Assembly (NCBI RefSeq): GCF_043290135.1
Contig: NC_134709.1
Location: forward strand, 107,650,145-107,714,144
DNA from: Rhipicephalus microplus
Taxonomy: Eukaryota > Arthropoda > Arachnida > Ixodida > Ixodidae
Length of the DNA stretch: 64,000 nucleotides
Direction of reading: 5' to 3'
Of the stretch, positions 53,992-62,586 are shown piece by piece. The notes below the pieces were generated by a model. The model was not told where the DNA came from. It ran no database searches and saw only the letters and a program-made list of their open reading frames with translations. Both the position numbers and the translations under genes were made by a program. Within the stretch, counting starts at the first letter, position 1; each line of letters begins with the position of its first letter.

Positions 53992-54339
53992 CACTTTTAT
54001 TGAAATCAAAAAGTAACACTAAGACAGCACATCCCAGTGTTTGCGCGAATGCAGGGAGATGTATGATATATTAAATAAAGTGTGCCCCAAGGCACTGGAA
54101 AATGTTTCCGTCCCAGACATTCTTGTAGAAAAACGACCATCACAAGAAACCGGGATGAAACAGCGAAGCAAAACTGTCACGGCATGCAAGCGACGGTGAA
54201 CGTCATGCCGGCGCCGGGCTGGTGATGCGGCGGCAGGGGAGAGGGCGTTTTTTTCTCTTTCTTTTTCCGCGCTTGCGCTTGTTCTCGCTGAACGGTGCTG
54301 CGCAAGTTGATGCCGGCTCCTGCTGCCAGGCTGGTGCAA
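53992..54339 (-). other. Candidate 3'-terminal exon with poly(A) signal
   Basis: The minus frame ends with MSGTETFSSALGHTLFN... and a stop at 54019. Some 10-20 bp downstream on the same strand is AATAAAAGTGTTC (plus TTTTATT at 53995-54001). The closeness of stop and signal suggests a real or retroposed transcript end. The upstream half is R/A-rich (ATG used at 54339) and less convincing. Function unknown; it may derive from a transposon gene. Confidence 0.3.
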
Positions 54340-55790
54340 CAGAGACGGCGGCTCTCCCCCCCCCCTTTTTTTTTCTTTTTGCGCCTTTTCTTACTGGCTG
54401 TAAGCGTTAATTCCGCGCCGAACGGCTGTCACGTGTATTTTCTTATTGCTTGACTCCCTGTAGACAGGGTTTTAGTCAGTATGCCGTTCGTTATCCGGCC
54501 CCTGACTGAAAGTGTAGTCTCAAGTGCAAGTGCTGCGTAAGGGCAAGTGTGTGGTTCTTCAGCATTATGCAAGTAGAGAAAAACAATGCTCAACAATAAC
54601 TGAAGTATTCTTCTAAAATATATAAAAAGAAACTTTCACAGGAGCTTTTTTTTTTAATGTTTATTATCCTTTACATTTATTTCATACTGCAAAAGTTTTT
54701 TGCAGTTCTGGCCCGTGTGTGCTCCTTCGAAGGTCTTCTTTTTTTATCTCTCTGTTACCGATGGCTGCAAAGAAACGTTTTAGGTTATCAACGTTTTTTA
54801 ATGAAACATTGACGAATAGACTTCAAATTCAATGTCACGAACACTGCAGCCGCACTGTGTGGGCCCCTGCAGAGAGCACTAATCGGCTTCTGGGCATTTA
54901 TTTATTTAATAGTGTTTTCTGTTCTGAAATCAGTTCAAACAAATGGTATCTGAGAGCGAATAAGTTTGATTGTTGCGTTAACGCCCGCACAAATTTCTAC
55001 CGTTAATATTGCAACAGAGCATCTGTGGTTGATTTTTCCTTCCGTATTAGGCAAAAAAGATAACCGTTATGATGAACAAGCAAGAGGTCATTGACAACCC
55101 AGCGCTTGGTAGAGATTATTAACAAAAAAAGCTGTAACGTACGGACCCTAATCAACGTTTACCGTCCATTTGTTTTCTTAAGTTTCAGTAGATTAATATG
55201 GGGAGCAGTGCTATTCGTAAAATTTTATTAACATGTTGCTCTAATAGTAAGCAAGCGCAGCCTTAGTGTATACTACAGTGTAATTAGGGGGGCCAAGAGA
55301 CAGGTGAGAGAGTAAACGTCTAGCCGAGCCATGGCCAGCTAAGTGCCCATCAGCACTGCTGTGACAGAGCCAATCGCAACTTGGATAGGCTGTGGATAGC
55401 CTACTAAGGTTTGGAAAGTGCATGGGACAATATTTCTTAACTATAGTGAAGCAAATATTGTGTTCACATAATTTCATAAAAGCGTACGAAAACACATCTC
55501 CTAAACCAGACCCTTCGATCGTCCGCAGATTCCAGTTCTATATGTATAATGAAAAATTGCTTTTTCAACGATTCCGCTTAATTCTTCATTTGCTTAAATA
55601 AAGCGTTCATTTGTCCTATAATAATAATAATAAAAAAAGATTGGAAATCAAGACATCCAGACTTGAACTCTTCATTACCCTGTCTTTGCAGCAAAAATAA
55701 GATACCTGACCTAACAAAGGTGAAGGTGTCAGCTGCTTCAAGCACGAAATGCAAAAGGAGTGTGTAATACTAATATCTGGGGATTATTAT
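54340..55790. other. Intergenic stretch
   Basis: Contains short homopolymers (54357-54376) and an ATA microsatellite (55619-55633). No gene is supported. Confidence 0.45.
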
Positions 55791-55794
55791 ACAT

Positions 55795-56005
55795 AGTAAA
55801 ACTACAATATGATCAGAAAGACGTCGTAGCGGAGGTGTCCGGAAACTTTATCTATCATGATCTCTAACGTACGCTGTAATCGCACAGCGCGCCATCGTCT
55901 AGCATTTCAATAGAGGCGCATTGCTACCACCGCAGGCGGCACCAAACCCATGAACTTCACATCAGCAGCCGACCACCGTAACATCTACACCACTACGGAG
56001 TACAC
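55795..56005 (-). mobile_element. Diverged Ruka-like SINE
   Basis: Minus-strand order: GGTGGTCGGCTGCTGATG head, GCGCCTCTATTGAAATGC, GCGTACGTTAGAG, AAAGTTTCCGGACACCTCCGC-TACGACGTC, TGATCATATTGTAGTTTTA. It is a clear but old relative of the Ruka copies; no target-site duplication was found. Confidence 0.6.
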
Positions 56006-56371
56006 GTAGGGAGTTCCCAGAAGAAATTACGAGATATGTAAATTGACATGGGAATAAAAGAAAGTGAGTCCCGTAGATTTTTCTGGCAAAAATTTGTTCA
56101 TGAATATTCGCCTTGATACAATAACAAGCTATGAAAATGTTTCTTTTAGGATAGCCGATCCTTTATATCAGCTAACAAGAGGAGTATTCTACCGAACACA
56201 CAGATAAGCTTTTGCAAACAGGATGGGTTATCTACTTCTGTTTTTTACACTGATATCTGACAAAATGCAAGTGGATATTTTAGAAAGCATCTGCTTCTAA
56301 AATCATTAACGCGATTCCGTTCTAGACATCTAGGCTGCCTAAGGTGAATTTGAAATGGAGTTTCAAGCAAA

Positions 56372-56580
56372 GGCGTAGCTCTGCGGTATAATACAGGGAT
56401 GGTACGCAGAGGACCCGGATCTGCATCCCACAGTGTACTTGTCGTCTCATTTACAAAATTTTTTTTAGTTTTTTATGTGATAATGGTTACGGACACCGGC
56501 GGCGGTGGTGGACAACGACGGTGCCGCACGTGACCCTAGTCGGAATTTCATGACAGCTTTCGCTGTGAAACACGGTTGTG
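56372..56580 (+). mobile_element. Second tRNA-derived SINE family
   Basis: The head has TAGCTCTGCGGTATAATACA (A box) and CCCGGATCTGCATCCC (B box). The body contains TACGGACACCGGCGGCGGTGG and ends near ACAGCTTTCGCTGT, a small perfect hairpin (56553-56566). The body differs from Ruka, so it is a separate SINE family. A C-run/A-run follows at 56611-56632. Confidence 0.6.
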
Positions 56581-56756
56581 CAATCGGTATCTGCCATTCT
56601 GATCGTAAAATCCCCCCCCCCCCCAAAAAAAAATGTTTGATCGTTGGATGAGCTCGTATGTTTTGATGGAGGATGCATACAGGTAACTAGATTTTATCTT
56701 CACTTGAGATATCCTCTGCTAATACATCCATTCTGTCCAACTCCTGAATTTATAAA

Positions 56757-56773
56757 ATGCGGAGCATTGAGCG

Positions 56774-56827
<54 letters not shown>

Positions 56828-58370
56828 GCCACCTATGACTTTTAGCTCTCCTGGCTGTTTTGATAATATTATCAATACGAAACTTCGCATGGCATAACTT
56901 GACTGTATGTAGAACATATTTGACTAGTCATAACAGGAAAATCATGACATGTATTTCACGAATGTCACGATTTACAATTCATAGTCCTGCAGCTCTTGAG
57001 GTGGTTTCGTTCACATGACATGTGCAAAACTGGTATGGTATGGCATGAATGCATGACCAACACAAGCGACAGACCCTACCATGGTAATTATGATATGCGT
57101 GTCATGTAACAACACGACCACATGCCACGCTCATGATGCGCTCGCTGTCTCCGTCTTTTTGTGCGCCGCTTTTCTTTTAATATGTGCTATTACAGTACGA
57201 GAATAGATGACAAAGATATGTGACTCGTGTGAGCATGATAATCATAAGATGCGTGTCATGTAACAACATGACTACATGCTACGCTCATGATGCGCTGATG
57301 GCCATTTCGCTAGCTTCACCTGTACCAAATCTGCTATTACGGGACGTGAACGGATTATGGAGGTGTGACACTCGTGCAAACAAGATAATCATGAGAGGCG
57401 TATTATGTAACAACATGACTACATGCCACACTGACGCTGTTCTCACGGCTGTTTCGCTAACTTCACATGTACCAAACTCGGTATTACGTGAAGCGAACGG
57501 ACGATATAGGCTATCGACACATCCAAAGATGATAATCACGACATGCGCGTTATGTAACAACATGAATACATGCCACACTGATGACGCGCTCATGGCCGTT
57601 TCGCTAGCTTAACGTATCCCAAATTTGGTATTACGTGACGGCGATGGATGACGAAGGTATGTGACTGGTGCAAGCATGAAAATCATCAGGTGCGTCTCAT
57701 GTGAGAACATGAATACATGCCACAGTCAAGGCGCCAATACATTTCGACATGATGCGGTGTGCGTGCTCACCGGTGTTCATTTCGTCTCGTCATGCCGGCG
57801 TTGCCACGCTACTCGCCGGTCCTGCCATATACTCGCTGGCGTGCGCCAGGCGGCGTTGCTTTAACGCATGCGCGTTTCAGCGCATCCAGCGTCCCTCCGT
57901 CACAGAAAGAGGGCGACGCAGTGCTGTCTGGGTAACGTATAGGCGCGAAATGCAGCATGTATCATTTACGCCGGTTCTCGTCTGACCGTGCCAATGGACG
58001 CAGGTCGTGCCTGGCGTCAGACTTTAGAGAGCTCGCGTTTTGCTAACGTAGCATCGCTGTGCCTAGCGTGCTCGAGCGTCAACGCTACATCGGAGTATTT
58101 CGGGCCCTTCATGATGCGCTCGCAGACTTATTGATAGCTCAACAAATTCGGTGTTACGTGACGTCAAAGGAAACGAACAATATGACTGGAGCAAACATGA
58201 TAATCATGACACGCGTGTCATGCAAGAACATGGCAACATACCACGGTCATAATGTGCTCGCGACCATTTCACTACCTCCACATATACTAAATTTTTTAAC
58301 ACGAGACGTGAATAGATGAAAAAGGTAAAAAACACTTTCAAACATGATAATCATGACACGGAAGTCATTT
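56757..58370 (+). mobile_element. TATC-headed element with ~146-bp central tandem repeats
   Basis: It begins with ATGCGGAGCAT (56757-56767), a TATC array (about 56774-56827) and TAGCCACCTATGACTTTTAGC. Tandem units marked by the GATAATCATGAnATGCGTGTCATGT core follow, at about 57081, 57238, 57385, 57530 and 57677 and, after an interruption, 58200 and 58345; the spacings are 157, 147, 145, 147 and 145 bp. It is the same family as 22.9-23.7 kb. No transposase or Rep/helicase is visible; the architecture suggests a non-autonomous Helentron/DINE-like element. Confidence 0.75.
57745..58100 (+). other. Foreign GC-rich segment inside the 146-bp repeat array
   Basis: About 350 bp without the repeat core, richer in CpG than the surrounding units (for example CCGGCGTTGCCACGC, TAACGCATGCGCGTTTCAGCGC). 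Repeat units resume at about 58110 (TTCATGATGCGCTCGC). Identity unknown. Confidence 0.55.
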
Positions 58371-58377
58371 ACTGCAT

Positions 58378-58410
58378 TATTTATCTCCACTTCGTGGAGA
58401 TAAATGATGC
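58378..58410. repeat. Strong hairpin
   Basis: TTTATCTCCAC-TTC-GTGGAGATAAA is a perfect 11-bp stem with a 3-nt loop. Flanking bases extend it (GCATTA opposite TGATGC) to about 17 bp with one wobble. It follows the end of the 146-bp repeats and may be the terminal hairpin of the element. Confidence 0.85.
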
Positions 58411-58457
58411 CGTTAATGACTTCGTGCTGATTTTAAAGTGACATATCAACACATCCC

Positions 58458-58568
58458 ATTCGTGCTTCGCATATCATCGACTCCCACAGAACTTGGGATC
58501 TGCCAATTTTTTTCTCTACGCCTTGGTCAAATACGAAGCAATTCTTTGCGTGTTGCAGGCACATTTAG

Positions 58569-58628
<60 letters not shown>
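58458..58628 (+). repeat. Element end motif and second TATC array
   Basis: CGTGCTTCGCAT...GGGATCTGCCAATTTT (58460-58508) resembles 59432-59484 and 2018-2040. A TATC array follows at 58569-58627. Confidence 0.65.
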
Positions 58629-58976
58629 CTTGTATACGCCTACGTTCTTGTACTCTCGTGATAACCCCCTAACTTGACGGAAACCGCGATTAGTATGCGA
58701 GGATTAAATGGTTTGACGTATATGACATGCTGGTCATGACAAGAATATATTCACTATTCAGTCGTCACATATCTGCGGGTATTTGACATAATATTGTCAT
58801 ATATCCGCGTGCTGGTGTGTGCCACAGGTATGCTGGTGTGTTCCACAGGAGATTGACGGTTAATATCTACCCAGGAAGAGCAAGAATAAGGGCGGGTATT
58901 TTTAGTCCGTTATTTTTAGGAAAAGGTGACATCGGAAACGTTTACCCCACGATCGATAAAATGAATGTGAGAATTC

Positions 58977-59040
58977 GAGCAGGAACTGAACCCTAGCATT
59001 CAGTGTGGCAATCAGGTATTCTACCAAAGAGCCACGTGAC
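58977..59040 (-). other. tRNA-like SINE head
   Basis: On the minus strand, TGGCTCTTTGGTAGAATACC (A box, 59015-59034) and GGGTTCAGTTCCTGC (B box, 58979-58993) are at tRNA-like spacing. Stems are imperfect, so it is likely a SINE remnant rather than a tRNA gene. Confidence 0.5.
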
Positions 59041-59175
59041 GTCTCGTAACTACTTTTCAAATGGACGATAGTGGTCTTAAAATGTTGATTGGGGCTCCAG
59101 TACTGGCTGTATTATTTCATAAACACAAGATGCGTAGTCTTGTAGTACAGCCGTCTTGTCAGGATAACGTCGATT

Positions 59176-59367
59176 TCAGCTCGGTGTCATGTGAGGTTGG
59201 TTGATGTAACCATGTCCAAGGTTACTAACATCGCCAGCACCATGGCCTAATATGAGCTTACCGCTTCTGGTGTTGCTAATATCCATTTTATTGTAGGCAT
59301 CGTTGCCCAATTCTAAGGCACTGGCCATATGCGGCTGTCCAGCGTATATCTGTGGGTGCGCTAGCAC
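59176..59367 (-). other. Gly/His-rich short open frame, possible old exon
   Basis: The 63-aa frame ends LILGHGAGDVSNLGHGYINQ...; GHGAG and GHGY repeats recall cuticle or silk-like low-complexity tails, but there is no signal peptide, promoter or splice context. Could be chance. Confidence 0.2.
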
Positions 59368-59429
59368 ATATCTTTATAGCTATTTCATAATGTATCACTC
59401 AATAAAAATTGCAACACCGTCACCTTTCT

Positions 59430-59513
59430 TCCGTGTGCTTCGGATTCCATCGGTTGCCAAGGTACGTGAGATCTGCCGATTTTGATTCTTGTTCGCAATG
59501 TGCCCGAATTCGA
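59430..59513 (+). repeat. Dispersed-repeat end shared with 2.0 and 58.5 kb
   Basis: GTGTGCTTCGGATTCC... GTACGTGAGATCTGCCGATTTT, then TTCTTGTTCGCAATGTGCC, matches 2018-2075 closely and 58460-58508 partly. It abuts the 3' end of the Penelope-like element. Confidence 0.65.
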
Positions 59514-62511
59514 GCAATACTTTTTTTGCAGACTAGTTAGTTCATACTTGAAAAATTGAATTGCTGCACAAACGTGAAGAAAAACAAGGAAGACAGGAAA
59601 AAGCGCAGACTACCAACTGTTTATTGTCGCTTCTTGAAGCCAATATATACGCATGCTACGCTGAGCTTCCACGATGCGCACATTACCAAAGAGGCCGGAA
59701 AGAAAGCCGACCCAAAACAAATCAAATCAAAATTGACTGCCACCACAATGACAAAAGTGACAAATAGCAAAATACAAAAGTGATACCCACCACAATCTAA
59801 ACTGCGTATTCCCAAGGTGTGTGCTGATCTGTTTTTACTTAAAATTTATCTTTATTATTTATTGAACCAAGCATCAACGAAAGCGTGAAAAATGAAAATG
59901 TACTCTAGAGACTTATGTTGAAAAAACACTAAAAATAGCGCTTAGCACCAAATAAAACAATAAATTAACAATTTTATATTCACTCCAAGCAGCCCTAATT
60001 GAGAAACCCGTAGAAGCTGTACGCCGAGAGAGTGAAAAACGATATTAACATAAAACCTTAAAGAACACTACGTAGCGTCACATGGGAAATAAAACAAGAA
60101 CACTAATCAACAACATAAAAGAAGAGAAATGGAAGAGAACACAATGCAAGGCGTTAGCCACACTATTACATATGACCATGTAGGAAGACCATTTCCCTGT
60201 CCGAAAGTGAAATTGAAGGCCTGCTTATGCACTTGTCATTATATTGCCTGATAAAGTACGCTTTGATTATCTCCCTTTGGGTCTTTTTATGTGCCTTAGC
60301 CATGACTGACGCATTCTCGAACTGGAGGGGTGCGACCGCATGTCCTACAGTTGAAATCAAAATGACCACCAATTTTTCCTTTTACAGCCAGACTGTGCTC
60401 ACGCAAGCATTCGTTGAGGCAACGCCCCGTCTGCCCTATGTACACCCTCCCACACGACAAAGGGATCAGATATACAACAGCAAATACACACCTAATGAAC
60501 ACGTTCGCGTGCTTTTTTGTGCATTATGCCTTTTTCTGTTTAGTCATTAACGAACAGATCTGACGTAACTTTGTAGGCGCTGAAAACAGTACATCAACAC
60601 CGTATCTATTAGCCCCCTTTTTTACATTGCGGGAAGCACATTGTAAGTAAATCATAACATAAACAGGCCTCCTCTACCTTCCTTCGATGATTGGACCCCC
60701 GCCCACGCATTTTTTAAGAAGGGTTTCGCAAGCGCTAGCTAAAAACTGTGCTAGGTATCCAGCCGCACCCAGGCGAGCTACCTGATTCTCGAAGCTTTTA
60801 AACATCAGATGAGGGCAAGACTTGTCGAGGGCTGCCACACAAGCTGACAACGCAATGCCCCTCTTAATCAACTTCGAGTGCAGGCTATCAAAAGGCAAGA
60901 AGCCTTTCTTCGATCGCGGATTGTATTTGAAGCAGATGTGCTCCTTGGCAAACTTCAGCCGTAGATCCAGAAACTGGATCTCATTTTCGACCATTTCTTG
61001 CGTGAGCTTCAGGCCACTGGAGTGTCTGTTGAAAACCTCAAGGACACCTTTCACAACACCTTGTATCCGTTCACATGGGACCTTCCAAAGCACGATAAGG
61101 TAGTCGTGCACATACCTGAAGGTGCGAACGACATCCAAATGAGACAGCTCATCCTTCAGTCGTTGGTCGAAGGCTGCCAAGAATATGTCACTGAGAACAG
61201 GCGCGACTGCAGATCCAATACAAATTCCAGCTTTTTGGACGTAGGTACCCTCCTGGTGGCCGATTGCAGTGGGCTCAAGGTAGAATTTCAAAAGATCCAA
61301 AACGTTATTCACGAAGATACCATGCTTGTTTTGGAAATTAACTTTACCGAATGCTTCGATTGCACTCCTGACAGCTTCAAAAAGCGCGCAATGTGGAATT
61401 GAGTAAAAAAAGTTCTTTCACATCAATCGAAAAAGCCGTGGACGCCACTGGTAAGCCTTCCTTCAAAGTAGAAACGATTTCCAAAGAACTTCACTCTAAG
61501 AAAGGGTCATCGCTGTTAAGAGAACCAAGTATGCCTTTTAAGTACCGTGACTCTACCCTTTGCCAGCAGCCCTTCTCGGACACAATGAGACGTAGCGGGT
61601 AGTCACACTTGTGCGTCTTGCAGGTGAAAAATGACTGTAGCGTCAAATTGCTCGTTTTTACCACTTCTCTGCAGAGCGCATCAAGGTTAATTTCTTTGAA
61701 CAGTTTTTGTACCGTGGTCTTCTGTTTCTTTAGATAGAAATGCATCTCCTTGAAGTTTTTGCACACAGCATCTAGTGCCTTGTCCTGTACAACCGTTCAG
61801 GAAGAACCACGAATCCTTCCTCTTTGGCTGCGGTTATAACCATCAAATTCCTTTCTTTAGTGCCTAGACGACGAATCTTAGAGGAGGCCTATGAACCCGC
61901 TGATCACTCACGGTTTTCACCAGGCAGTCTATTCCATCCTCGATGGCCCTCTGCTGGTCCTGCTCTTGTACATGTTTGCCAAATTGATGCACGTGGGACA
62001 TTTCAGGGCGCGTTGAACGGGGTTGGAAACTGCAATTGGGGTCCTTTTTGAGGACATGCTCCACTGTTGCAGGAATCCTTACGCCTCCCAGGTAGGTGAG
62101 ACTACTTCCTGTTGCAGCCAGTCGTGGTTTTGCAGTAAATGTTGACAAGACGTTCTGCCACAAGACCTCCGCCAACTGATTCGCCTTCCTTTTGTGCTTT
62201 GCAAACTGTTGCTGGCCTGTATCACTACCACAGTCCTCTTGGAGTACTACCCTGAGCCAGTCAAGATAGAATCGCACTTGTCTCCCCAATTCAGGCTTCA
62301 TCAGCTTACAAACTATCTTGGCGTGGCCACAGGATGGCTACAGAGCGCCGAAAAGTACTCTCACTTCGATTGGGACGTATTTTTTCTTTAGGCAGTAGGA
62401 CAGATATCGAGACATGCAGATGGACTGTGCAACAAGATTCACGCAAGCCATAGCAGCTTGTGGCTTCTTCAGGTAACGTAGGAAATAGTCCGCAGAACTA
62501 GAAATATGTTG
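59514..62511 (-). mobile_element. Penelope-like element, copy A (near full length)
   Basis: It runs from the shared terminus GCAATACTTTTTTTGCAGACTAG (59514 onward) to the start of copy B, which opens with the same words (62514). The order on the minus strand (N-terminal region, RT, GIY-YIG endonuclease, 3' region) is that of Penelope-like retroelements. Copy B lies head-to-tail immediately upstream (in element sense) with an offset of 2999-3000 bp, the tandem partial-dimer arrangement typical of this class. Confidence 0.85.
60296..60502 (-). pseudogene. Penelope-like GIY-YIG endonuclease domain (copy A)
   Basis: VVYLIPLSCGRVYIGQTGRCLNECLREH holds the GIY (here VVYLI) and YIG signatures and the following catalytic-region Arg, followed by the H..C..C segment GGHFDFNCRTCG expected of this domain in Penelope elements. 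The domain normally nicks target DNA during retrotransposition. It is separated from the RT frame by a break between 60502 and 60674, and the C-terminal Glu region is not clear. Confidence 0.85.
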
Positions 62512-62586
62512 AAGCAATACTTTTTTGCAGACTAGTTGGTTCATACTAGAAAAATTGAATTGCTGTACAAACTTGAAGAAAAACAA
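60674..62586 (-). pseudogene. Penelope-like polyprotein, N-terminal and RT part (copy A)
   Basis: 62586-62338: the frame crosses the dimer junction into LRYLKKPQAAMACVNL. 62301-61864: N-terminal domain with TYLGGVRIPATVEHVLKKDPNCSF and STRPEMSHVH. 61766-61491: FFTCKTHKCDYPLRLIVSEKG, the conserved KTHK entry of Penelope RT, and LNSDDPFLE. About 61440-60674: a TAFSIDVK-like motif A, then after a frameshift in a T-run SIPHCALFEAV, GICIGSAVAPVLSDIFLAAFD and YVHDYLIVL, where the first catalytic Asp of YVDD is His. NEIQFLDLRLKF and KKGFLPFDSLHSKLIKRGIAL follow. Several frameshifts plus the Asp-to-His change make it inactive. Confidence 0.85.

Noticed and set aside
57220..57612. 130-aa plus and 102-aa minus ORFs in the 146-bp repeats
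   Set aside because: Both repeat internally with the tandem unit and exist on opposite strands; they are by-products of repetition.
62290..62310. CTGATGA core on the minus strand, as in the hammerhead ribozymes known from Penelope-like elements
   Set aside because: No following stem II/GAAA or third helix could be formed, and it lies in coding sequence at the start of MKPELG. The terminal regions of both copies were scanned by eye and no hammerhead core was found.
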